A stretch of DNA of 28,640 nt from a virus. Positions 6,085 to 11,840 of this stretch are shown piece by piece (within the stretch, counting starts at the first letter, position 1; each line of letters begins with the position of its first letter). The DNA lies in IMG/VR virus record IMGVR_UViG_3300030329_000135, positions 1 to 28,640 of that record, one strand, 5' to 3'. The position numbers and the translations under genes were made by a program. The notes beneath the pieces were generated by a model that saw nothing but the letters and a program-made list of their open reading frames with translations, made no database searches and had not been told where the DNA came from.

Positions 6085-6872
6085 CTTCTAATCCATTTAA
6101 TTTTACCATCATAATGATTTACTTTCTTTTCATATCCTAAGCTCTCTAGGTGTTTATAATAACTTCTTAAAGCTGTTTGGTCTTGCTCTAACCTTTTAGC
6201 AAAATGAACATCATAATAATCAGGATATTTAGGCTCAGATGATTTACTACCTTTATCAAACTTTGCATTTAATCTTACCCACCGTTTATATCGTAGTGAA
6301 GTGTTCCAAGTACGCTCAAGTTCCCATCTCATCTTTCCTTTAGAATTTTCCTCTGTCCAGTAATCTAAAAAATCTTCTATAAACTCTCTAGGCTGTAATT
6401 CTTTAATATCATTTAAAAATTTATCTTTTGGGGATATACTATTATTATTCTTTATTCTTATTTCTTTATTATTATTAATAGTTCTTAAATTTTTTGAAGT
6501 CTTGTTATTAAAATTTTCACATTCTAGTATTGAAGTTTTTTGAATACTAGAGTTTAAGTTTTTTAATATCTGAGATTCATCTATTTTAAAGTATAATTTA
6601 GCTGGTACACCCTTTCTAACTACTTTCAAAACACCCCATTTTGTTAGTATAGAAATTGCATTTTTTATCTGAAAATATGAAAGGGTTGTGACACAGCTTA
6701 TGTTTTCTGTAGTACAAAAAAACATTCCATCATCTAGTTGCCCTTGTTCCTTAAAGTAATTCTGTTGCTGATATAAGTGAGATAGTACAACATTAGCATC
6801 TATTCCAAAGGCAACTAAAAGAGATTTATTTACGATAAGAAAAGGAGTAGATGCTAATATTGATTTTTTCAT
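6081..6872 (-). CDS. Replication initiation/primosome-like protein with winged helix
   Basis: Residues about 45-105 of this 263-residue protein (FFCTTENISCVTTLSYFQ, IKNAISILTKWGVLKV) form a winged helix like those of phage replisome organisers. A low-complexity Asn/Lys/Ser linker (about 110-150) follows. The C-terminal segment EDFLDYWTEENSKGKMRWELE...NTSLRYKRW resembles the DnaT/DnaD-like C-terminal domain of phage replication proteins. It probably binds the origin or ssDNA and recruits host helicase, since no helicase or polymerase is visible here. It starts just after a 72-base AT-rich gap and overlaps the methylase by 4 bases. The fold is likely; the exact role is inference. Confidence 0.7.
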   Translation of the reverse strand: MKKSILASTPFLIVNKSLLVAFGIDANVVLSHLYQQQNYFKEQGQLDDGMFFCTTENISCVTTLSYFQIKNAISILTKWGVLKVVRKGVPAKLYFKIDESQILKNLNSSIQKTSILECENFNNKTSKNLRTINNNKEIRIKNNNSISPKDKFLNDIKELQPREFIEDFLDYWTEENSKGKMRWELERTWNTSLRYKRWVRLNAKFDKGSKSSEPKYPDYYDVHFAKRLEQDQTALRSYYKHLESLGYEKKVNHYDGKIKWIRR

Positions 6873-6944
6873 TGTGTGCTTAATATATAATATTTATTAT
6901 ATAAATGTAAAGTATAATATATGTTAGTTATTAACATAGTATTG
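6873..6944. other. AT-rich intergenic gap, weak promoter candidate
   Basis: This 72-base gap between the OB-like gene and the replication gene is almost pure A+T. On the minus strand it contains TACATTTA, one mismatch from the Bacteroidetes -7 consensus TAnnTTTG, and the alternating stretch TAATAAATATTATATATTAAG. No convincing stem with a U-tract is visible. It may hold a promoter for the replication gene, but the support is weak. Confidence 0.3.
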
Positions 6945-7325
6945 TTAAAAAGGAACTTCAACAGGTTTCTTTTTATTTAAAACCCATTCCTCAAATTCTT
7001 CTGCTGTTCCTATAACTTGTGCTGTTGTACAGCTTGATCCTGAATGAAAATCTACTGCTGCTTTTAACATACTTTGTCTAATAATATACTTTTGTCTATC
7101 ATCATTATTTGTATAGTTAGTAGTAAAACCACCACCCTCTGGAATAATTTTAATAGAGCCTTTATCATTCTTAGAATAGTTATATTCTTTTCCTATTTCT
7201 AATCTATGCTCTGAACTTTTTTTAAAGATAGTTCCTGTAGTACCATCTTCAAATTCTACATCAAACTTGTAAAAGTCTTTCCAATTACCATTAGCTTGAA
7301 TATTTGTTAGTTTTGATTTTGACAT
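6945..7325 (-). CDS. Conserved phage protein, possible OB-fold/ssDNA-binding
   Basis: This 126-residue protein begins with a beta-rich half (TNIQANGNWKDFYKFDVEFEDGTTG, then YNYSKNDKGSIKIIPEG) that looks like a small OB-type barrel. It ends with a helical half (RQKYIIRQSMLKAAVDF, then IGTAEEFEEWVL). I recall proteins of this layout beside replication genes in Bacteroidetes phages, where a single-strand DNA-binding role is suspected. The position just upstream of the replication-initiation-like gene agrees with this. No catalytic residues or membrane segments are visible. Function remains inference. Confidence 0.6.
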   Translation of the reverse strand: MSKSKLTNIQANGNWKDFYKFDVEFEDGTTGTIFKKSSEHRLEIGKEYNYSKNDKGSIKIIPEGGGFTTNYTNNDDRQKYIIRQSMLKAAVDFHSGSSCTTAQVIGTAEEFEEWVLNKKKPVEVPF

Positions 7326-7330
7326 TTTAT

Positions 7331-7555
7331 TTAGTATTTAATTAATAATTCGTTAATATCCACATTTAATATATTACATAATTCTAATAATTCTGATACT
7401 TTAAAAGTTCCAGGATTCTCAATCTTATTTAATATACTTGGATAGGACAGTTCCATTTTATCAGCAAGTTCTACCTTTCTGATTTTATTTCTAATCATTA
7501 GCCTATAGATAGATTCTCGTATATCTTGGCTCGTGTTTAATACTTTATATTTCAT
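7331..7555 (-). CDS. Cro/CI-type helix-turn-helix protein
   Basis: This 74-residue protein is essentially a single Xre/Cro DNA-binding domain: RESIYRLMIRNKIRKVELADKM, then ELSYPSILNKIENPGTFKVSELLELCNILNV. The HTH spans about residues 27-50 and the last helix is typical of the family. It has no dimerisation or cleavage domain, so it resembles a Cro-like or small regulatory repressor more than a full CI. It overlaps the 71-residue gene by 11 bases. It might regulate the early genes from nearby AT-rich gaps. With no integrase seen, temperate life cannot be concluded. Confidence 0.85.
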   Translation of the reverse strand: MKYKVLNTSQDIRESIYRLMIRNKIRKVELADKMELSYPSILNKIENPGTFKVSELLELCNILNVDINELLIKY

Positions 7556-7760
7556 CTTGTTTTTTTATTAGTGAGTTTATTGTATCAAAGTATTTGATAT
7601 ACATTTTGTTAAATGTTATTTTAACTGCAGGTCTTAATACATAACCTCTAAATTCGTGATAATTATTTACATACAAAGTTTCGTGATGATCTCCATATAT
7701 ATCTTTACATTTTTCAAGAGCTAGATGCTCGGCTAATTCCTTAATATTTATATTTACCAT
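7545..7760 (-). CDS. Hypothetical protein, 71 residues
   Basis: The product begins MVNINIKELAEHLALEKCKD, has a His/Tyr-rich middle (DIYGDHHETLYVNNYHEFRG) and ends with a lysine-rich helix. No family is recognised. The ATG lies behind a leader whose minus-strand sequence TTATATATATATTTATAAAA closely matches the leaders of three other genes, so it is probably the first gene of a transcript that continues into the HTH gene (11-base overlap). Confidence 0.6.
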   Translation of the reverse strand: MVNINIKELAEHLALEKCKDIYGDHHETLYVNNYHEFRGYVLRPAVKITFNKMYIKYFDTINSLIKKQDEI

Positions 7761-7811
7761 AACAATATCTTTTTATAAATATATATATAATTTAATAAAA
7801 CTGTTTATTAT
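7761..7811. promoter_or_regulatory. AT-rich leader/possible promoter before the HTH genes
   Basis: On the minus strand this 51-base gap contains TTATATATATATTTATAAAA just before the ATG at 7760. It is a near copy of the 18-base leader found upstream of genes starting at 17218 and 19731. TATATTTA within it is one mismatch from the -7 consensus TAnnTTTG. A promoter is plausible but not proven. Confidence 0.35.
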
Positions 7812-8051
7812 TTAACAATTAAAGTTAGCATAGTCTATATCATTTTCAATTAAAAAGTATCTTTTAAATCTTTTTTTTTGACCATATAAATTTACCCTAC
7901 TTTCCCATTTGTCAAGTATAGTATATCCATCTTCTTTAAGGTTTCTAATAACTCCCTGTAGATCTATAATAAAAAGTTCTACCACACACTCAAAAGAGGT
8001 TATACTTTCATTCTCTTTTAAGTATTTTAATAATGTTTCTTTTTGTGTCAT
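7812..8051 (-). CDS. HTH_39-like DNA-binding protein
   Basis: The 79-residue product starts MTQKETLLKYLKENESITSF and continues through a helical region to LQGVIRNLKEDGYTILDKWE. This is the layout of the small phage helix-turn-helix proteins grouped as HTH_39 (MTQ+E.VL.YL...G.ITS..A). The C-terminal half (RVNLYGQKKRFKRYFLI) would be the wing. It overlaps the upstream 62-residue gene by 4 bases. It probably regulates early phage transcription, but the target is unknown. Confidence 0.7.
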   Translation of the reverse strand: MTQKETLLKYLKENESITSFECVVELFIIDLQGVIRNLKEDGYTILDKWESRVNLYGQKKRFKRYFLIENDIDYANFNC

Positions 8052-8236
8052 ATCTTATTTATGTATTTGTTTAACTTTTCTTTCATATAAGGTATGTCTA
8101 AAGTATGTAATAATTGATAGGTATTTACTTTTATTATTACTTCATTACCATTATCATCATATCCCCCTATATGTGTATCTTCCCCATCACAAGCAAAAGT
8201 AGTTAGCTCTGATGTTTCTATATATTGTACTGCCAT
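8048..8236 (-). CDS. Hypothetical protein, 62 residues
   Basis: The product begins MAVQYIETSELTTFACDGED and ends with a helix (LHTLDIPYMKEKLNKYINKI). It has an acidic, glycine-rich middle (GEDTHIGGYDDNGNEVII). It shares one base with the upstream gene (TAATG) and four with the downstream HTH gene, so it is translated within the same unit. I recognise no family. Confidence 0.6.
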   Translation of the reverse strand: MAVQYIETSELTTFACDGEDTHIGGYDDNGNEVIIKVNTYQLLHTLDIPYMKEKLNKYINKI

Positions 8237-8691
8237 TATTCCTTAGATTTTAAATAGTCCTCATACTGTCTCATTACTTCCTCATGGTCTATATCCTCTC
8301 CATAAGCTCCCTGTACAATATCCTCATAAAAAGAAGTACCTATTATTTTAATTTGATTGTGAGGCTTTGTATATAAAACACTCATCATATCATCAAATTC
8401 TTTTTTAGTACCTGTAAAAACAGAACTCTCATAGCTACTACTTGGCAAATCGCTAAAGTTATCTCCTGTAATATGGTCTTTTGCAACCTCAATAACTCTA
8501 CCTACATACTCAATATAATCTATTCTCCACTTAGCTCTAATAGTATTATAGTATTCAGGTTTACTTAGTTCTTTTGACCGAGCTGATTTTCTTCTATATT
8601 CTTCCATATATTTATCAAACTCGCTTCGTTCATCTTGTAATTGTGTTAATTGTTTTTTCATATCATTTAACATTTTATTAATATTTTTCAT
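8236..8691 (-). CDS. Hypothetical coiled-coil protein, 151 residues
   Basis: The first 45 residues (INKMLNDMKKQLTQLQDERS, then EFDKYMEEYRRKS) look like a coiled coil. The rest is mixed: a Trp/Arg-rich segment (NTIRAKWRIDYIEYVGRVIEV) and an acidic helical end. There are no catalytic motifs, signal peptide or membrane spans. It sits between two small early genes and is transcribed from the promoter-like element near 8843. Function is unknown. Confidence 0.6.
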   Translation of the reverse strand: MKNINKMLNDMKKQLTQLQDERSEFDKYMEEYRRKSARSKELSKPEYYNTIRAKWRIDYIEYVGRVIEVAKDHITGDNFSDLPSSSYESSVFTGTKKEFDDMMSVLYTKPHNQIKIIGTSFYEDIVQGAYGEDIDHEEVMRQYEDYLKSKE

Positions 8692-8696
8692 TTTAT

Positions 8697-8816
8697 TTAT
8701 AATTTATTAGTAAATAATTTTGCTTTAGCTTTTTCTATATTTTTTTTTAATTCTTCTTTTTTTTGATCATAAGGAGGATTAAAAACCATATTCCAATTAA
8801 TAATGTATTTTTTCAT
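8697..8816 (-). CDS. Small hypothetical protein, 39 residues
   Basis: The product begins MKKYIINWNMVFNPPYDQKK and ends in a lysine-rich helix. The ATG follows the A-rich leader AACTAAAAGAA, and a TATATTTG promoter-like element sits 27 bases upstream. The gene sits where a first gene should be and ends 5 bases before the next. Its short length is the only reason for doubt. Confidence 0.5.
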   Translation of the reverse strand: MKKYIINWNMVFNPPYDQKKEELKKNIEKAKAKLFTNKL

Positions 8817-8842
8817 TTCTTTTAGTTTTAATTATTATACAA

Positions 8843-8867
8843 CAAATATATAAAACTTTCTTTACAA
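8843..8867 (-). promoter_or_regulatory. Bacteroidetes-type promoter candidate
   Basis: On the minus strand, TATATTTG (8843-8850) matches the Bacteroidetes -7 consensus TAnnTTTG exactly. A TTG (8865-8867) lies upstream, but the 14-base spacer is shorter than usual, so the -33 assignment is weak. The element lies in the 97-base gap between the metallophosphoesterase and the 39-residue gene. It would start a transcript carrying the small early genes down to the HTH proteins. Confidence 0.5.
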
Positions 8868-8913
8868 TTTAATAAAATATTTAATAAAGTTTATTAACAA
8901 GATTATGTTAATA

Positions 8914-9588
8914 TCATAGTTCCATAAGTAGATTTATAGGGAGCTTACCATTATTTAAGACTACGCCACAACCAATAGCAGGTTTCTTTCCATACTTAGC
9001 ATACGCCATAGCATAAGTTTCGTGATTGATACCACAGCCAATTTGCATTCCAAAGATTCTAAAATTCATTCCTACATAGTGTTCACAATAAGCTTGAGTA
9101 TGTAAATGACCTTGTATTGTATTCATCATATCTGCTCTACATTTAGTTCTTGCAGTACCACCTTCTCCGTGTAAATATTGAACACCATCTTTTTCATATC
9201 GTTCTACAAAGTTCCAATTAGGAACTTCTAAAACTTCTTTGTAAGATTTAATCCATTTACTTGGTATTGCTGAGGTCTGTCCTTTCCTAAAAATCATTCT
9301 ATCGTGGTTTCCAATGATTACTGTAGCTTTTGGAAACTCTTTATACCATCTAGCTATTCTTTCTATAGCTAATTCTAATTCATCAGCTCCACCCATTCCA
9401 TCTGCATTTGTTTCGTGGTAACTACTATAATGATTATCTATTATATCTCCAATAAACACTACTTCTGTACAATCAAATTGCTCATATTTAGATATACAAA
9501 ACTCTAAGTATTTATCTAAGCAAAATGGCTCGTGTAAATCTCCTATTACTAAAACATTATTTACTACACCACCCTCAGAAACTCTCAT
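8914..9588 (-). CDS. Calcineurin-like metallophosphoesterase
   Basis: This 224-residue enzyme carries all the metallophosphoesterase metal-binding motifs in order: GDLHEPF (16-22), FIGDIID (45-51), IIGNHDR (91-97), a His in YLHGEGG (H140) and GHLH (160-163). It would use two metal ions to hydrolyse phosphoester bonds; whether it acts on protein, nucleotide or nucleic acid cannot be read from sequence. The first ATG is at 9588, but 20 in-frame codons upstream (9589-9648) read IIKKDYRLRLTKTEHDLIQE and look like the true N-terminus. They follow the holin stop codon directly and lack an ATG, so initiation could be at ATT (9646-9648) or ATC (9643-9645). Confidence 0.9.
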   Translation of the reverse strand: MRVSEGGVVNNVLVIGDLHEPFCLDKYLEFCISKYEQFDCTEVVFIGDIIDNHYSSYHETNADGMGGADELELAIERIARWYKEFPKATVIIGNHDRMIFRKGQTSAIPSKWIKSYKEVLEVPNWNFVERYEKDGVQYLHGEGGTARTKCRADMMNTIQGHLHTQAYCEHYVGMNFRIFGMQIGCGINHETYAMAYAKYGKKPAIGCGVVLNNGKLPINLLMEL

Positions 9589-9648
9589 TTCCTGTATAAG
9601 ATCGTGTTCTGTTTTAGTTAATCTAAGTCTATAATCTTTTTTGATAAT

Positions 9649-10041
9649 TTATTTTTTTAGTTTTTCAACCGATCTGCCACCAAAATATGCTCCGATAATA
9701 GTTATCAAAGTTAATTGTAACAAATCCACCCATTGTGATTCCACTTGGAACTTTATACTACCACTATCTATAAATACTAATAACATAGTACAGGCAATAG
9801 TAAACACTAATACAAGTGGCCGCACATTTTTACTCAACCAGCTATCGCTATTCATATCTGCTTTCCATCTTTCACTTACATTTTTTTCTACTTCTACTTG
9901 ATGATTAACCATTAGTTCTTTAATCTTTCTTTTAGCTTCTAATTTTTCTTCTTTAGATGTACTTAGATTGTCTAATACACCCCCTACAGATTCTACTAGC
10001 TTATCTGCTCCACCCCCAAAAATTGTTTGTAGTATTTTCAT
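9649..10041 (-). CDS. Holin, GTA 3TM-type
   Basis: This 130-residue protein starts with a soluble amphipathic/charged half (SVGGVLDNLSTSKEEKLEAK) and a helix ending in SERWKADMNSDSWLSKNVRP. Two hydrophobic spans follow: about 73-91 (VRPLVLVFTIACTMLLVFI) and about 105-121 (WVDLLQLTLITIIGAYF). The 'DSWLSKNVRPLVL' and 'GAYFGGRSVEKL' segments fit the GTA holin 3TM family. It should form inner-membrane lesions that release the endolysin encoded directly upstream, whose gene overlaps by 4 bases. Its stop codon is in frame with, and directly adjacent to, the apparent N-terminus of the metallophosphoesterase. Confidence 0.85.
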   Translation of the reverse strand: MKILQTIFGGGADKLVESVGGVLDNLSTSKEEKLEAKRKIKELMVNHQVEVEKNVSERWKADMNSDSWLSKNVRPLVLVFTIACTMLLVFIDSGSIKFQVESQWVDLLQLTLITIIGAYFGGRSVEKLKK

Positions 10042-10505
10042 AATCCTTTTTCTATTGTATGGTATTTATATTTAGTCTTTCCACTTTCTTTATAAGCCTC
10101 TAATAATGATTTTCTATTATATTCGTGGTTATAGCTTATATGAATCCAAGAATAGTTAAACTCATTAATCATTTGGTCAAAAGGCAACCCTAGTTCTATA
10201 ACCTTATCCCAAATAGCCTTATTATTCATTACTCCATCTACTTTAAATTGTAGATCTGCTGCCTGTCCTTTACAGTGTTGGCTCTTTTTAGAGCCTTTTA
10301 TGAGCTTATTTAGGCTTTCTGAACGATAACCACTAGTGATTCTAATTGGTTTGTTTAAACCCTCTCTAAGTGGCTGTAAGACATATTTAACTAATAACTG
10401 TATATTCCTTATATGTTCAGCGTTTGGAGAATTATCTATACCATTTCTAATTGCTGATACACTTTTAGTAAATTCTTGTAGTGTAAAATTCTTTGATAAA
10501 ATCAT
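10038..10505 (-). CDS. Endolysin, peptidase M15 family
   Basis: This 155-residue enzyme has the M15 zinc peptidase signature: RITSGYRS (55-62), SQHCKGQAADLQ (75-86, the SxHxxGxAxD motif with H77 and D84) and SWIHISY (119-125) with the third zinc ligand H122. It would cleave peptide cross-links of peptidoglycan at lysis. There is no signal peptide, so export must depend on the holin encoded immediately downstream (4-base overlap). Length is normal for phage M15_3-type endolysins. It shares one base (TAATG) with the thioredoxin-like gene. Confidence 0.95.
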   Translation of the reverse strand: MILSKNFTLQEFTKSVSAIRNGIDNSPNAEHIRNIQLLVKYVLQPLREGLNKPIRITSGYRSESLNKLIKGSKKSQHCKGQAADLQFKVDGVMNNKAIWDKVIELGLPFDQMINEFNYSWIHISYNHEYNRKSLLEAYKESGKTKYKYHTIEKGL

Positions 10506-10882
10506 TATCTAAATTTAGAGATTATAATGCTGTCTATTACAGCTTGAATTTCTTGTTTTTCAACATTTAACTTAAAAAGCAAATCTCCTTTCCAAGTTCT
10601 AATAATTTTTTTTTTGTTGAAAACTATTATCGTGGGTAATACTTTAATCTTGTAAGATTCTGCTAAGTCAGGATTGTCCTCTATACATACTCTGTACTTC
10701 CTGCAGTCTTTTAAACTGCTTAAGAAATAGCATTTGTTACTGTCGTTCCAATCAGCCCAAAACTCAACTACTATAGGCTCTGTGGACATTTGAGCCTCTT
10801 TGAGTTTAGCTTTGTCAATAAGCGATTGGCTAAAACATTGATAAGGTATTACCCATAATAATATATAAAAAAGGTATCTCAT
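10505..10882 (-). CDS. Exported thioredoxin-fold protein lacking the CxxC motif
   Basis: The first 20 residues (MRYLFYILLWVIPYQCFSQS) are a Sec signal peptide with a flavobacterial-looking ...SQ end. The remainder reads as a thioredoxin fold: PIVVEFWADWNDSNKC (37-51), a helix, RKYRVCIEDNPDLAESYKIK, then VLPTIIVF (81-88) with the cis-proline, and a last strand KIIRTWKGD. The active-site WCxxC is replaced by ADWNDSNKC, so only one Cys remains at that site, with C60 and C66 nearby. It therefore probably does not work as an ordinary disulfide oxidoreductase. It sits in the lysis cluster, one base from the endolysin gene. A periplasmic role in lysis or exclusion is speculation. Confidence 0.72.
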   Translation of the reverse strand: MRYLFYILLWVIPYQCFSQSLIDKAKLKEAQMSTEPIVVEFWADWNDSNKCYFLSSLKDCRKYRVCIEDNPDLAESYKIKVLPTIIVFNKKKIIRTWKGDLLFKLNVEKQEIQAVIDSIIISKFR

Positions 10883-11169
10883 TTAAGTTCATATACTCTC
10901 TCCTCTATCTTCTCTACCTGCGTTTCTATTTTATCTAATTTATCAGCGTTTGACATAACCGTAGTCGAAATTAATTCCAACTTCAAATCTAATTCCTGTC
11001 TTGTAATTTCAGGATCGGGAATTTCTACTACAGGTAATTCCTTAGCCGCTTGTATTTCCATACTTAAACTCCAATACATACCAACAAAACTTGACACTAA
11101 AAGGACGATTCCTATTATAGATTTTATTGAGAGTAAAAATTTGCTATCTTCTGAGATTTCTTTAGCCAT
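10879..11169 (-). CDS. Membrane-anchored coiled-coil protein in the lysis cluster
   Basis: This 96-residue protein has a short charged N-terminus and one membrane span at about 10-34 (FLLSIKSIIGIVLLVSSFVG). A proline-rich turn (PVVEIPDPE) follows, then a predicted coiled coil to the end (LDLKLELISTTVMSNADKLD, then KIETQVEKIEERVYELK). This N-in topology with a periplasmic coiled coil is that of an inner-membrane spanin or holin-associated protein. It overlaps the thioredoxin-like gene by 4 bases and follows a 2-TM protein. A spanin-like role is inference from topology and position. Confidence 0.6.
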   Translation of the reverse strand: MAKEISEDSKFLLSIKSIIGIVLLVSSFVGMYWSLSMEIQAAKELPVVEIPDPEITRQELDLKLELISTTVMSNADKLDKIETQVEKIEERVYELK

Positions 11170-11172
11170 AGT

Positions 11173-11358
11173 TTAACATTTAACACAATTTCTGTCAGCA
11201 ATACCTTGACCTATAATTAAAGCAACAGTAACAATTACTAAAGTATTCATCTTAGTTTCACTTATTCCAAAACTATCAGAAAAAAGTATTAGCATAAGCG
11301 TTACAAAACCATACCAAAACTTTCTTGATTTACAAAATTTTAAAATTAATTCTTTCAT
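11173..11358 (-). CDS. Small two-span membrane protein, holin-like
   Basis: The 61-residue product has two hydrophobic stretches, about 15-30 (FWYGFVTLMLILFSDSFG) and about 38-54 (MNTLVIVTVALIIGQGIAD), with basic residues at the start (ILKFCKSRK). Size and topology resemble class II holins or antiholins. It lies three bases from the coiled-coil membrane protein in the lysis region. It may act with the larger 3TM-type holin at 9649-10041, but which is the main holin cannot be told. Confidence 0.6.
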   Translation of the reverse strand: MKELILKFCKSRKFWYGFVTLMLILFSDSFGISETKMNTLVIVTVALIIGQGIADRNCVKC

Positions 11359-11362
11359 TTTT

Positions 11363-11839
11363 TTATTTTATTTTAAAGTTAATTTTCCCATCTTCTATAT
11401 ACAGGTTTTCTCTCCTATATATTTCTTTTCCATTTAAATTATATATTTTATTGCTGTTTTTCGTTTTTTGCAGTATCTCTAAAATAGCAGTATTACCACA
11501 AGGTAATCCTGTAATACAATCAATATATTCTGTAACATACAAAGTATCTATAACTTCTACATAAACAGTATCTACAGGCACATAATCAAACACAAGGCAA
11601 TCTATAAAAGTAGTAGGTACTGCATCTGCTTCATCTGATCCATCTACACAATCTAACCAACCATCATTAAGGTAATACAAGTTATTAAGACCATTAGGTA
11701 CACAACCATTAGGAGAATACTGAGTCCAATTAGCTTCATCATTTCCACAATAGAATCCATTTTGCTCCACACATAATTCACAATTTGTTTGACTAAATCC
11801 ATAACATACAATTAAAAACAATACTAAAAATTTTTTCAT
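11363..11839 (-). CDS. Secreted Cys-rich protein with an LDL-receptor-A-like repeat
   Basis: The 158-residue product starts with a signal peptide (MKKFLVLFLIVCYGFSQ). Residues about 20-72 then show CELCVEQNGFYCGNDE, later GCVPNG, and WLDCVDGSDEAD. The spacing C...F-C...C-V-P...W-x-D-C-x-DGSDE resembles an LDL-receptor class A module, including its calcium-binding DGSDE. A repetitive Val/Asp/Tyr stretch follows (DYVPVDTVYVEVIDTLYVTE). The C-terminus (KIYNLNGKEIYRRENLYI) loosely recalls flavobacterial secreted-protein tails. It sits between the outer-membrane barrel and small membrane proteins. It is likely exported; surface display, adhesion or superinfection exclusion is speculative. Confidence 0.65.
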   Translation of the reverse strand: MKKFLVLFLIVCYGFSQTNCELCVEQNGFYCGNDEANWTQYSPNGCVPNGLNNLYYLNDGWLDCVDGSDEADAVPTTFIDCLVFDYVPVDTVYVEVIDTLYVTEYIDCITGLPCGNTAILEILQKTKNSNKIYNLNGKEIYRRENLYIEDGKINFKIK

Positions 11840-11840
11840 A

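Noticed and set aside
7331-7555. CI-type repressor showing that the phage is temperate
   Set aside because: Only the 74-residue DNA-binding domain is present, with no cleavage or dimerisation domain and no integrase in the window. Lytic phages carry such regulators too.
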